A stretch of DNA of 64,000 nt from Streptomyces sp. NBC_00344 (GTDB taxonomy: Bacteria > Actinomycetota > Actinomycetes > Streptomycetales > Streptomycetaceae), in NCBI RefSeq assembly GCF_036088315.1, contig NZ_CP107996.1, forward strand, positions 1,818,501-1,882,500, read 5' to 3'. Of this stretch, positions 45,279 to 56,076 are shown piece after piece. The notes under the pieces were generated by a model. The model was not told the DNA's origin, did no database searches, and saw only the letters and a program-made list of their open reading frames with translations. Made by a program: the position numbers and the translations under genes. Within the stretch, counting starts at the first letter, position 1, and the number at the start of each line of letters is the position of its first letter.

Positions 45279-46472
45279 GTGAAGGGTGATTATCAGGAAC
45301 TGGTCGATGAAATCTCGGCGCTGCTGGGCGCCCCCGCAACCCTGGAGAACCGGGATTTCGGGCTGATCGCCTTCGGCGCGCACGACAGCGACGACGACAC
45401 GGCGATGGACCCTGTGCGCACCCGGTCGATCCTCACGAGACGCTCCACCCCGGCTGTCCGCGCCTGGTTCGAGGAATTCGGCATCACCCGGGCGACCGGG
45501 CCCGTCCGGATTCCCGCGACCCCCGACGCGGGGGTGAACCGCGGCAGGATCTGCCTGCCGGTACGCCACCGGGGCACCGTGTACGGCTATGTCTGGCTCC
45601 TCGACACCGACCCGGGCCCCAGCGAACGCCAACTCGCCTCGGCCATGGAGGTGACCGCACGCATCGGCGACCTGCTCTCCGAGGAGGCCGAGGCGGGAGC
45701 GGGGCTGGCCCGTGAATTCCGCGCGGCCCTCACCGCCGAACGGGGCTGGCGGCGCGATATGAGCCTGACCGCACTGCGTACGGCGCTGGGCCCGAGTGCG
45801 GACGGTCTGCACGCTCTGGTGTGCGTGACACCTTGGCCGGACGACGACCCGCCGGCCCGCCCGGTGCCCGCCACCGCGGCTCTGTGCACCGTGCCCGGCA
45901 GCACGACCGACGACAACGCGGTGGATCGCGGTCCGGGGCCCTCGCCCGGCGCGGTTGACACCGGGGCGCACCCGCTGGCCGCGCTGATCCGGCTGCGTTC
46001 GGCGCACGCCCTCGACCCCGCGCTCACCGCGGCGTCCCGGCTCCGGGACATGGCAGGCGGGCGAGCGACGGCGGGGATCGCGAGCCCCCGGCGCGGACTG
46101 GCCGAGCTGCCCGCCTCCTGGCACGAGGCATCCGCGGCAGCCCGAGCCGCGGCAGCCCAGCCCCGGCTCGGCCCGGTCGCCGAATGGTCGGCGATCGGCC
46201 CGTACCGGATGCTCACCGCACTGCCCCGGTCCGTGGCGCACGACTCGGTGGTGCAGGACCTCCTGGCCGCCACCCACACCGAACTGGCCCGCACCGCAGA
46301 GGTGTTCCTGGACTGCGCGGGCCAGGCGGGCCGTACGGCGGCCAGCCTGGGCATCCACCGCCAGACGCTGTACTACCGGCTCTCCCGCATCGAGCAGCTG
46401 ACCGGGCTGGACCTGGACGAGGGCGAGGACCGGCTGCTGCTGCACATGGCGCTGAAGGGGACGCGGCTGTAG
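45279..46472 (+). CDS. PucR family transcriptional regulator of proline catabolism
   Basis: The 397-residue protein starts at GTG (45279) as [33 protein letters not shown]. The C-terminal PucR-type HTH is [40 protein letters not shown]. The gene is divergent from the proline catabolic operon, and known PucR-type regulators near putB/putA-like genes act as proline-responsive activators. The start is preferred over upstream codons because they would run through the 22-bp palindrome. Confidence 0.88.
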   Translation: MKGDYQELVDEISALLGAPATLENRDFGLIAFGAHDSDDDTAMDPVRTRSILTRRSTPAVRAWFEEFGITRATGPVRIPATPDAGVNRGRICLPVRHRGTVYGYVWLLDTDPGPSERQLASAMEVTARIGDLLSEEAEAGAGLAREFRAALTAERGWRRDMSLTALRTALGPSADGLHALVCVTPWPDDDPPARPVPATAALCTVPGSTTDDNAVDRGPGPSPGAVDTGAHPLAALIRLRSAHALDPALTAASRLRDMAGGRATAGIASPRRGLAELPASWHEASAAARAAAAQPRLGPVAEWSAIGPYRMLTALPRSVAHDSVVQDLLAATHTELARTAEVFLDCAGQAGRTAASLGIHRQTLYYRLSRIEQLTGLDLDEGEDRLLLHMALKGTRL

Positions 46473-46607
46473 GTCGCGCACGGAGACGAAACGAATCCGC
46501 CGCACCGGGTTTACCTGCCCCGCACAACCGGTAAGCAAGCACCAGCGCCGTTCGAAGTCGTGCGGTGTTGTTGGTAGTTGATCGGTTTCCGAGACGGAGG
46601 ACTCTGG

Positions 46608-49361
46608 ATGAGACGGCGATCCCTGCACGGCGGCCTGACCGCGCTGACCGCAGCGGCGGTCAGCGCGGTACTGACATGGGGCACGGCCCCAGCGGCGCAC
46701 GCTGACAACGTTGTCGGTCGGACTTCGGCGCAGTTGTCCGATGCGGTCGTCCACCCGGGCGCCGGCCGGTCCGCATCCGGGTCCGGGTCCGGGGCCACCT
46801 CATGGTCCGTGCGCCGGGGCGGGCCCACCGCCGTCCTCTCGCTCGACCCGGCCGACGGCTCACTCACCTTCTCGGCCCTGCAGAACGGGCGGACGGTTCT
46901 GGAGCCGGCACCCGTCGGGGTCGTCACCGCGCAGGCGGACCTGACCTCGGGCCTGCGACTGCTCCACAGGGAGAACCGGCCGGTCGACGAGACCTACACA
47001 ACGACAGTGGGCAAGCAGCGCCGGCGGTCGGTACACATGGACGAGTCGCGCTTCGCCTTCGCCGGGAAGAACGGCGCCCGGATGGATGTCGTGGTCCGGG
47101 CCGCCGATGACGGGGTCGCCTACCGTTACGTCCTGCCCGGCAGGAACGGCGTGACCATCACGCGCGAGTCCTCCGCCTTCCAGCCCCCCGCCTCGTCCCC
47201 GGCCTGGCTCAGCGCCTACTCGGCCAGCCACGAACAGCCCTACGACGCGGTCACCGCGGCGTCGGCGGCGGGTGGCGAGTACGGCTATCCAGCTCTCTTC
47301 GAGGCCGGCGACCAGTACGTCGTGCTGGCCGAATCGGATCTCGACGGCCGGTACTCCGGCAGCCGGCTGGTGCACGAGCAGGGCACGGGCCGCTATCAGG
47401 TGACACTGGCCGACCAGGAGGTCCGGTCGGACGGACCGCTCGCCACTCCGTGGCGCACCGCCGTCATCGGCGATCCGGCGACCGTCACCGAATCGACCCT
47501 TGTCGACGACCTCGCCCCGCCGTCCCGTATCCGCGACACCTCCTGGATCAAACCCGGAAAGGTCGCCTGGTCGTGGCTCGCCGGCTTCAACGAGGCCCAG
47601 CGCAGTCTGGAGACCCAGGAGAAGTTCGTGGACTACGCCGCCGCGCACGGGTGGCAGTACGCCCTCGTGGACGACGGCTGGAAGACCACGGACTGGATGC
47701 CGCAGCTCATGGACTACGCGAGACAGCGCGGAGTGGGGATCCTGCTCTGGATGGCCTGGACGGACCTCGACACCCCTGCCAAGCGTGACGCGCAGCTGAC
47801 GAAGGTCAAGAACTGGGGTGCCGCAGGACTCAAGATCGACTTCATGGACTCCGACTCCCGCGAGCGGTTCCAGTGGTACGACGAGATCCTCAAGGCCACC
47901 GCCGAACGCAGGCTTCTTGTCGACTTCCACGGCTCGACCATCCCGAACGGCATCCAGCGCACCTGGCCTCAGGTGATGTCGATGGAGGCCGTGCACGGAG
48001 CCGAGCAGGGCGATGTCCAGGCCGACGACATCGCGACCCTTCCGTTCACCCGTAACGTCGTGGGGTCGATGGACTTCACCCCGATGGGTTTCCAGTTCGG
48101 ACAGCGCAACACCTCCGACGCCGCCGAACTGGCTCTGTCCGTCGTCTTCGAATCGGGGCTGCAGAACTTCGCGGGCAGCATCGACGAGTACCGCAAGCGA
48201 CCCGAACTGGCCCGCTTCCTGGAACAAGTACCGACGGTATGGGACGAGAGCAGGCTGCTGGAGGGCAGCGCCCCCGGCAGCAGCGCGGGCTTCGCGCGGC
48301 GCAGCGGAGCCCGGTGGTTCCTCGGTGAGACGGCCGCGGGTGCTGCCCACGTCCATCGAGCCCCCCTGGACTTCCTCGGCGGCGGGACATGGCGGGTCGA
48401 CGTGGTCCGCGACGGTGCGAACGGCCTCGTCCGCGAGAGCCACTTGCTCACACGCCATGACACCTTGGCTGTCCCTGGGGTGCAGAACGGTGGGTTCGCC
48501 GCGATCGCCTGTCGTGCCGAGCCCGGTCGCAGCAGCTGTGACGAGCCCGTGCGGCACGTCCCTTCCGGCACGCTGACCGTGGATCCGCGGCAGACCGCGG
48601 CGGATCCGGGGTCCGAGGTGAAGCTCGACGGGCGTTTCACACTCGACGAGTTCGGCCCGGTCCGCGATGTCACGCTCAGCGCCGACGCGCCGGACGGCTG
48701 GGACGTCGAAGGGGACAGCGCGACCGCAGCCGAACTCCCCGCGGGCCGGCCACTGACCGCCGACTGGACGATCACCGTACCCGGACAGCCGGTCTACGGC
48801 TGGACCGAGATCCCCGTCAGCGTCAGCTACCGGGATCCGGCCGCGAGCGCCCGGGCTCCGAAACTCCACGTCGAGAGGTCGGTCCGGGTCTTCGTGTCAC
48901 CTCCCGGCATCGACTACGTCAGCGACCTTCCCTTCGTCGCCGAGAGCAACGGCTGGGGCCCGGTCGAACGGGACACCTCCAACGGCGAGTCGGCCAAGGG
49001 CGACGGCGGCCCCCTGCGCATCGGCGAGCGGACCTACGACAAGGGGCTCGGTGTGCATGCGCCCTCCGAGGTGACCTTCGACCTCGATGGCACCTATGAC
49101 CGCTTCAGCGCCGACGCCGGCATCGACGAGGAGAAGGCGGACAAGGGCTCGGTCGTCTTCGAAGTCATCGGTGACGGGCGGCTGCTGGGCCGGAGCGCCG
49201 TGCTGGGGCCGGACGACGCCGCCCACGCCTTCGATATCGATGTGACGGGTGTGCGGCAGCTGACCCTGCGCGTCACCGACGGCGGCGACGGCAACGACTC
49301 GGACCACGCGGACTGGGGTGACGCATACCTGCACATCGCCCCCGGCCCCGCCCAGCACTGA
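46608..49361 (+). CDS. Secreted GH97 alpha-glycosidase with NEW3 and NPCBM domains
   Basis: The 917-residue enzyme starts at ATG 46608 with GGAGG 7 nt upstream and a Sec signal ending AAHAD. The GH97 N-domain (about 40-290) is followed by the barrel with WSWLAGFNEAQRSLETQEKFVDYAA, ALVDDGWKTTDW, LLWMAWTDL and GLKIDFMDSDS (likely nucleophile Asp), and VMSMEAVHGAEQ. Next come a NEW3 module (VRDVTLSADAPDGWDVEG) and a C-terminal NPCBM module (YDKGLGVHAPSEVTFDLDG). Expected action: release of alpha-glucosyl or alpha-galactosyl residues outside the cell. Confidence 0.9.
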   Translation: MRRRSLHGGLTALTAAAVSAVLTWGTAPAAHADNVVGRTSAQLSDAVVHPGAGRSASGSGSGATSWSVRRGGPTAVLSLDPADGSLTFSALQNGRTVLEPAPVGVVTAQADLTSGLRLLHRENRPVDETYTTTVGKQRRRSVHMDESRFAFAGKNGARMDVVVRAADDGVAYRYVLPGRNGVTITRESSAFQPPASSPAWLSAYSASHEQPYDAVTAASAAGGEYGYPALFEAGDQYVVLAESDLDGRYSGSRLVHEQGTGRYQVTLADQEVRSDGPLATPWRTAVIGDPATVTESTLVDDLAPPSRIRDTSWIKPGKVAWSWLAGFNEAQRSLETQEKFVDYAAAHGWQYALVDDGWKTTDWMPQLMDYARQRGVGILLWMAWTDLDTPAKRDAQLTKVKNWGAAGLKIDFMDSDSRERFQWYDEILKATAERRLLVDFHGSTIPNGIQRTWPQVMSMEAVHGAEQGDVQADDIATLPFTRNVVGSMDFTPMGFQFGQRNTSDAAELALSVVFESGLQNFAGSIDEYRKRPELARFLEQVPTVWDESRLLEGSAPGSSAGFARRSGARWFLGETAAGAAHVHRAPLDFLGGGTWRVDVVRDGANGLVRESHLLTRHDTLAVPGVQNGGFAAIACRAEPGRSSCDEPVRHVPSGTLTVDPRQTAADPGSEVKLDGRFTLDEFGPVRDVTLSADAPDGWDVEGDSATAAELPAGRPLTADWTITVPGQPVYGWTEIPVSVSYRDPAASARAPKLHVERSVRVFVSPPGIDYVSDLPFVAESNGWGPVERDTSNGESAKGDGGPLRIGERTYDKGLGVHAPSEVTFDLDGTYDRFSADAGIDEEKADKGSVVFEVIGDGRLLGRSAVLGPDDAAHAFDIDVTGVRQLTLRVTDGGDGNDSDHADWGDAYLHIAPGPAQH

Positions 49362-49437
49362 CCGAGCCGGCCGGCCGGGCAGCCGTCAGCCGCGGGGAAT
49401 CCCCGTCTCCCACGGCTGCCCGGTGGCGACGGAGCCC

Positions 49438-49740
49438 GTGACCTGCCCTGGCTGCGGAGCGATCACCGTGATCACCGACCACCCGCTGAGTTTCGACCCG
49501 GACGAACAGGCCTGGAAACCGTTCAGGGACGCGACCTCGCGCTGGGTGGAGACGGGCGAGGGCGGCGTCGCCTGTGCCACCTGCGGGGCCGTTGCCCCGG
49601 TCGGCGACTGGCAGTTCGGCTTCGACCTCGGCGCGCCGGCGTTCGGCTTCTGGAGGTGGCCGCCGCTGGACGTCAGCTTCTGCGGGGAGTTCGGCAACCA
49701 GTTGGGGCACAGGACAGAGGAACAGGCGGGCACGTTCTGA
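49438..49740 (+). CDS. Small zinc-ribbon-like protein
   Basis: The frame holds CPGCG and CATCG pairs 40 residues apart, suggesting a zinc ribbon, and ends FGFWRWPPLDVSFCGEFGNQLGHRTEEQAGTF, a tail I have seen in streptomycete proteins of unknown function. I place the start at GTG 49438 (GGAG just upstream), giving 100 residues; GTG 49423 or a start before the GH97 stop are possible. Function unknown. Confidence 0.6.
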   Translation: MTCPGCGAITVITDHPLSFDPDEQAWKPFRDATSRWVETGEGGVACATCGAVAPVGDWQFGFDLGAPAFGFWRWPPLDVSFCGEFGNQLGHRTEEQAGTF

Positions 49741-49779
49741 CCGTTCCCGGGACATCGCCCGCACCCGGGCCCTCGGGTC

Positions 49780-50358
49780 TCAGGGTTTCTCGTTCTCCAC
49801 GATCACTCGCAGCCCATCGGTGAGGTCCTTGGCCGACGGCGCGGTCTCGGGATCGACCAGCCACTGCATCATCACCCCCGCCACCAGCGCCTGGTAGACG
49901 AGCCCGGCCGTGCGGACCCTCTCCGGATCGCTCTCCGGGTCGAGTCCCTGGAAGTTCTCCGCGAGACCCTGGCGGCCTTCCTGCTGGGGCCCCGCGATGG
50001 CCCTGCGCAGCTCCGGGTCCTCATCGATCCGTGACATGACCTCGAGCTGAAGCTTCCAGAGCGATCGGCTCGTCTCGTACGAACCGATGACTTTCCCCCA
50101 CGCGGCCTCGAAGCGCTCGAACGGATCGGTGCTCTCCGACGGGTCATCGCCCGAGGGCGTGCTGACCGTGTCGCCCCACTCCTCGGTCACCTTCAGGAAG
50201 GCCTGGTTGAGCAGGGCCTCCTTGGAGCCGTAGTGGTAACCGATGGAGGCCAGGTTGGTGCCGGATGCGGCGACGATGTCGCGGGCCGTCGTCCGTGCGT
50301 ACCCCTTTTCCAGCAGGCAGCGCTTGGCGCCTTCGAGCAGATCCTCACGATGTCCCAT
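49780..50358 (-). CDS. TetR family transcriptional regulator
   Basis: The 192-residue protein has the TetR HTH LEKGYARTTARDIVAASGTNLASIGYHYGSKEALLNQAFLKV at residues 16-57 and a C-terminal TetR ligand-binding domain (ESDPERVRTAGLVYQALVAGVMMQWLVDPETAP). There is no ribosome binding site before the ATG, but a 19-bp inverted repeat begins 9 nt upstream, suggesting a leaderless, autorepressed gene. Its target is not obvious: the neighbour downstream is the small zinc-ribbon gene (convergent). Confidence 0.88.
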   Translation of the reverse strand: MGHREDLLEGAKRCLLEKGYARTTARDIVAASGTNLASIGYHYGSKEALLNQAFLKVTEEWGDTVSTPSGDDPSESTDPFERFEAAWGKVIGSYETSRSLWKLQLEVMSRIDEDPELRRAIAGPQQEGRQGLAENFQGLDPESDPERVRTAGLVYQALVAGVMMQWLVDPETAPSAKDLTDGLRVIVENEKP

Positions 50359-50366
50359 GACAGCAG

Positions 50367-50419
50367 CGTACCCGGTGGGTAGACGATCGTGTAAGACGAA
50401 CGTCTACCCACCGGGTACG
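50367..50419. promoter_or_regulatory. 19-bp perfect inverted repeat at the TetR gene start
   Basis: CGTACCCGGTGGGTAGACG (50367-50385) and its exact complement at 50401-50419 flank 15 bases. An inner AGACG-AA-CGTCT palindrome (50395-50406) overlaps the second arm. It lies between the serA stop and the TetR ATG, so it may be TetR operator, serA terminator, or both. Confidence 0.65.
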
Positions 50420-50445
50420 GGCTTCGATACAGGGGGTCCCGGACG

Positions 50446-52038
50446 TCAGTCGGTCAGATCGACCGAACGGGCCGATACCGCACCGATCTCGTCGGAGATC
50501 TCGGCGAGCACGGCCGGCGGCACGGTGTCGTCGACGGTGAGTACGACCAGCGCCTCGCCGCCGACAGCGGCGCGCGACACCTGCATGCCCGCGATGTTGA
50601 GACCGGCTTCGCCGAGGATCTTGCCGACCGCACCGACCACGCCGGGACGGTCCGCGTAGCGGAGCACGATCATGTGGTCGGAGAGTGCCACGTCCACGTC
50701 GTACCCGCCGACCGCGACGATCTTCTGGAGGTTCTTGGGACCGGCAAGCGTGCCGGAGACCGAAACCTCCTCACCGCCCGAGAGGGTGCCGCGCACAGTG
50801 ACGACATTGCGGTGGTCCGGGGACTCCGAGCTGGTGGTCAGCCGGACCTCGACGCCGCGCTCCTGCGCGAACAGCGGGGCGTTGACGTACGAGACGGTGT
50901 CGTCGACGACATCCTCGAACACCCCCTTGAGGGCGGAGAGTTCGAGCACCTTGACGTCGTGCTGGGTGATCTCGCCGTACACCTCGACATCCAGGCGGAC
51001 GGCGACCTCGCCCGCGAGCGCGGTGAAGATCCGGCCGAGCTTCTCGGCGAGCGGCAGTCCCGGGCGCACGTCCTCGGCGATGACCCCGCCCTGGACGTTG
51101 ACCGCATCCGGCACCAGCTCACCGGCGAGCGCCAGACGCACGGACTTGGCGACCGCGATACCGGCCTTCTCCTGCGCCTCGTCCGTCGACGCACCGAGGT
51201 GCGGGGTGCAGACGACCTGGTCGAACTGGAAGAGCGGCGAGTCCGTGCAGGGCTCCTTCGAGTACACGTCCAGTCCCGCTCCGGCGACCCGGCCCTCCTT
51301 GAGGGCGGAGGCGAGCGCCTCCTCGTCGACGATCCCGCCGCGGGCGGCGTTGACGATCCGGACGTGCGGCTGCACCTTGTGCAGCGCCTCGTCGCCGATC
51401 AGACCCAGCGTCTCGGGGGTCTTGGGAAGGTGCACGGTGATGAAGTCGGAGACCTCGAGCAGCTCATCGAGGGTCAGCAGCTTCACCCCCATCTGGGCGG
51501 CGCGCGCGGGCTGTACATAGGGGTCGTACGCGACGATCTTCATGCCGAAGGCCGACATGCGCTGGGCGACCAGGACACCGATGCGGCCGAGGCCGACGAC
51601 ACCGAGGGTCTTCTCGCTCAGCTCGACACCGGTGTACTTGGAACGCTTCCACTCGCCGTTCTTGAGGGCGGTGTTGGCCTGCGGGATGTTGCGCGCGGTG
51701 GCGATCAGCAGGCCGCAGGCGAGCTCGGCAGCGGTGATGATGTTGGAGGTCGGAGCGTTCACGACCATGACGCCGGCCTTGGTGGCGGCGGAGACGTCGA
51801 CGTTGTCCAGGCCGACACCGGCACGAGCGACGATCTTCAGCTTCTTGGCCGCCGCTACGGCCTCGGCGTCGACCTTGGTCGCCGAGCGCACCAGGATCGC
51901 GTCCACGTCGGCGATGGCGGGCAGCAGCTCGGCACGGTCCGCGCCGTTGCAGTGCCGGACCTCGAAGTCCGGGCCCAGTGCGTCCACGGTGGCGGGCGAC
52001 AGCTCTTCAGCGATGAGTACGACAGGTTTCGAGCTCAC
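50446..52038 (-). CDS. serA: D-3-phosphoglycerate dehydrogenase
   Basis: The 530-residue enzyme starts serine synthesis by oxidising 3-phosphoglycerate. GTG at 52038 (GAGG upstream) gives VSSKPVVLIAEELSPATVDALG. The NAD-binding loop is LGVVGLGRIGVLVAQR, the catalytic region HLPKTPETLGLI, RIVNAARGGIVDEEAL and VVCTPHLGASTDEAQEKA. The long form with an intervening domain (about 320-450) and a C-terminal ACT domain (DRPGVVGAVGKILGEAGLNIAGMQVSR) suggests serine feedback control. Confidence 0.95.
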   Translation of the reverse strand: MSSKPVVLIAEELSPATVDALGPDFEVRHCNGADRAELLPAIADVDAILVRSATKVDAEAVAAAKKLKIVARAGVGLDNVDVSAATKAGVMVVNAPTSNIITAAELACGLLIATARNIPQANTALKNGEWKRSKYTGVELSEKTLGVVGLGRIGVLVAQRMSAFGMKIVAYDPYVQPARAAQMGVKLLTLDELLEVSDFITVHLPKTPETLGLIGDEALHKVQPHVRIVNAARGGIVDEEALASALKEGRVAGAGLDVYSKEPCTDSPLFQFDQVVCTPHLGASTDEAQEKAGIAVAKSVRLALAGELVPDAVNVQGGVIAEDVRPGLPLAEKLGRIFTALAGEVAVRLDVEVYGEITQHDVKVLELSALKGVFEDVVDDTVSYVNAPLFAQERGVEVRLTTSSESPDHRNVVTVRGTLSGGEEVSVSGTLAGPKNLQKIVAVGGYDVDVALSDHMIVLRYADRPGVVGAVGKILGEAGLNIAGMQVSRAAVGGEALVVLTVDDTVPPAVLAEISDEIGAVSARSVDLTD

Positions 52039-52239
52039 GTGGGTCCTCACAAGTCCGTTGCGGACGGCCGTCCCGACGGCCGCAGGCGGAGGGGCTAGCC
52101 GCGTGGAAGACGCACGACGCTGTGGGCCTGACGCGTATGTTCTGAGCAGTGTAGTGGCGTTGCACGATGCTCCATCCGCCAAAGCGGAAGGATCACTCGT
52201 CCGTGGGAGGACGAGGTGGACAAGGCGGGGCAAGGAGGT

Positions 52240-52274
52240 GTCAGGGGGCTCCTCCGTTCGAGCAGCCCCCTGAC
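52240..52274 (-). terminator. Terminator of ilvC
   Basis: GTCAGGGGGC and GCCCCCTGAC form a perfect 10-bp stem with a 15-nt loop, beginning 10 bp past the ilvC stop. Confidence 0.65.
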
Positions 52275-52283
52275 CCGGATGCC

Positions 52284-53950
<1,667 letters not shown>

Positions 53951-53973
53951 GTCGTCGGTCTCTCTCTGCTCTC

Positions 53974-55860
53974 TCAGTCGTCTTCGTTGTCGCCGAAGTC
54001 GGGACGGATACCGCGGGCGGCCATGACCTCGTCGTTGGAGGTACCGGCGGCCACCATCGGCCACACCATCGCATCCTCGTGGACGATGAAGTCCACGACG
54101 ACCGGGCGGTCATTGATCGCGTTGGCCTCGGCGATGACCTTGTCCAGGTCCTCCGGGCGCTCACATCGCAGGGCGACACAGCCCATCGCCTCGGACAGCT
54201 TCACGAAGTCCGGGATCCGGGTGCCGCCGCTGCCCTTGCCGCCGACCGCGATGCCGTCGGCGCCGGGGCCGGAGTGCAGCACCGTGTTGGAGTAGCGCTG
54301 GTTGTAGAAGAGGGTCTGCCACTGGCGGACCATCCCGAGTGCGCCGTTGTTGATGATCGCGACCTTGATCGGGATGTTGTTCAGGGCGCAGGTGGTGAGT
54401 TCCTGGTTGGTCATCTGGAAACAGCCGTCGCCGTCGATCGCCCAGACCATACGGTCGGGCATTCCGGCCTTGGCGCCCATCGCGGCCGGGACCGCGTAGC
54501 CCATCGTGCCGGCGCCGCCGGAGTTCAGCCAGGTTGCGGGCTGTTCGTACTGGATGAAGTGGGAGGCCCACATCTGGTGCTGCCCGACACCCGCGGCGAA
54601 GATCGAATCCGGGTCGGCCGCCTGTCCGATGCGTTCGATCACCTGCTGGGGGGAGAGACTGCCGTCCTCGGGGAGGTCGTAGCCCAGCGGATAGGTGTCG
54701 CGCCAGCGATCGAGGTCCTTCCACCACGCCGCGTACCGGCCCTGCGCCGCGGCGCCGACCGTGCCGGCGGTGTGTTCGGCCTGGACCGCCTGCACCAGAT
54801 CGGCGATGACCTCGCGGGCGTCCCCGACGATGGGGACGTCGACCTGGCGGTTCTTGCCGATCTCAGCAGGGTCGACATCCGCGTGGATGACCTTCGCGAA
54901 CGGCGCGAAGCTGTCGAGCTTGCCGGTCACCCGGTCGTCGAAGCGGGTGCCGAGCGCGATCAGCAGATCGGACTTCTGCAGTGCGGTCACCGCGGTGACC
55001 GCCCCGTGCATGCCCGGCATGCCCACGTGCTGGCGGTGGCTGTCCGGGAACGCGCCGAGCGCCATCAGCGTGGTGGTGACCGGTGCCCCCGTGAGCTCCG
55101 CGAGAACCTTGAGCTCCGCGGTCGCCCCCGCCTTGATGACACCGCCCCCGACGTACAGCACCGGGCGCTTGGCCTGGGTGATGAGCCGGGCGGCCTCTCG
55201 GATCTGCTTGGCGTGCGGCTTGGTGACCGGCCGGTATCCGGGCAGTTCCTGGTGCGGCGGCCAGGAGAACGTCGTCCGCGCCTGGAGCGCGTCCTTCGCG
55301 ATGTCGACCAGCACAGGACCCGGCCTGCCCGTCGAGGCGATGTGGAAGGCCTCGGCGATGGTCCGCGGGATGTCATCGGCCTTGGTCACCAGGAAGTTGT
55401 GCTTGGTGATCGGCATCGTGATGCCGCAGATGTCCGCCTCCTGGAAGGCGTCCGTGCCGATCGAGGCCGCCGCCACCTGGCCGGTGATGGCAACCAGCGG
55501 CACCGAGTCCATGTGGGCGTCGGCGATCGGAGTGACCAAGTTCGTGGCACCGGGCCCCGAAGTGGCCATGCAGACCCCGACCTTGCCGGTCGCCTGGGCG
55601 TAGCCGGTGGCCGCGTGGCCCGCGCCCTGCTCATGCCGGACCAGAATGTGACGGACCCGGCTCGAGTCCATCATCGGGTCGTACGCCGGAAGGATCGCAC
55701 CACCAGGAATACCGAATACCGTGTCGGCGCCGACCTCCTCGAGAGAACGGATGAGGGACTGCGCGCCCGTGACGTGCTCGACGGTTGCGGACGACGGTCC
55801 GCCGTTTCGGGCCCGCGGCTGCGGGTGGTGGGCCCCGGTGGCCTGCTCGGTCATCGGCAT
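53974..55860 (-). CDS. ilvB: Acetolactate synthase large (catalytic) subunit
   Basis: The 628-residue ThDP enzyme makes 2-acetolactate and 2-aceto-2-hydroxybutyrate. Motifs: [36 protein letters not shown] with the ThDP glutamate, and the diphosphate-binding [32 protein letters not shown]. The N-terminal 35 residues are Pro/Gly/Gln-rich, as in other streptomycete homologues. Start 55860 (MPMTEQATG) is chosen; 55854 is a possible alternative. The leader peptide and attenuator upstream indicate control by charged branched-chain tRNAs. Confidence 0.95.
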   Translation of the reverse strand: MPMTEQATGAHHPQPRARNGGPSSATVEHVTGAQSLIRSLEEVGADTVFGIPGGAILPAYDPMMDSSRVRHILVRHEQGAGHAATGYAQATGKVGVCMATSGPGATNLVTPIADAHMDSVPLVAITGQVAAASIGTDAFQEADICGITMPITKHNFLVTKADDIPRTIAEAFHIASTGRPGPVLVDIAKDALQARTTFSWPPHQELPGYRPVTKPHAKQIREAARLITQAKRPVLYVGGGVIKAGATAELKVLAELTGAPVTTTLMALGAFPDSHRQHVGMPGMHGAVTAVTALQKSDLLIALGTRFDDRVTGKLDSFAPFAKVIHADVDPAEIGKNRQVDVPIVGDAREVIADLVQAVQAEHTAGTVGAAAQGRYAAWWKDLDRWRDTYPLGYDLPEDGSLSPQQVIERIGQAADPDSIFAAGVGQHQMWASHFIQYEQPATWLNSGGAGTMGYAVPAAMGAKAGMPDRMVWAIDGDGCFQMTNQELTTCALNNIPIKVAIINNGALGMVRQWQTLFYNQRYSNTVLHSGPGADGIAVGGKGSGGTRIPDFVKLSEAMGCVALRCERPEDLDKVIAEANAINDRPVVVDFIVHEDAMVWPMVAAGTSNDEVMAARGIRPDFGDNEDD

Positions 55861-55924
55861 TCTCTTCTCGAAGCTGAGGGTTTTTGTGTGGATTTTTTCG
55901 GTGTTCGGGTGGCGCCGGTGCAAC

Positions 55925-55958
55925 AAAAAACCCCCCGTGCCGTGAGGCAAGCGAGGGG
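55925..55958 (-). terminator. ilvB attenuator
   Basis: On the minus strand CCCCTCGCTTGCC pairs imperfectly with GGCACGGGGGG around a UCAC loop and is followed by six T residues. It is 44 nt after the leader stop and 65 nt before ilvB. Confidence 0.8.
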
Positions 55959-56001
55959 AGCGCGTCGGTGTGTTGGAGCGGAGCTGGTGTGGAGCTCTGC
56001 T

Positions 56002-56043
56002 TCAGCCGACGCGCTTTCCAAGTACGAGAATTCGGGTGTGCAT
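56002..56043 (-). CDS. ilvB leader peptide
   Basis: Thirteen codons encode MHTRILVLGKRVG, with Ile-Leu-Val-Leu together and ATT for Ile. GGGGGAGGG lies about 9 nt upstream. This fits the known actinobacterial ilvB leader-peptide type: stalling at Ile, Leu or Val codons would permit readthrough of the attenuator. Confidence 0.85.
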   Translation of the reverse strand: MHTRILVLGKRVG

Positions 56044-56076
56044 GGCATTGACCCTCCCCCCGGCGCGTAGTGACTG

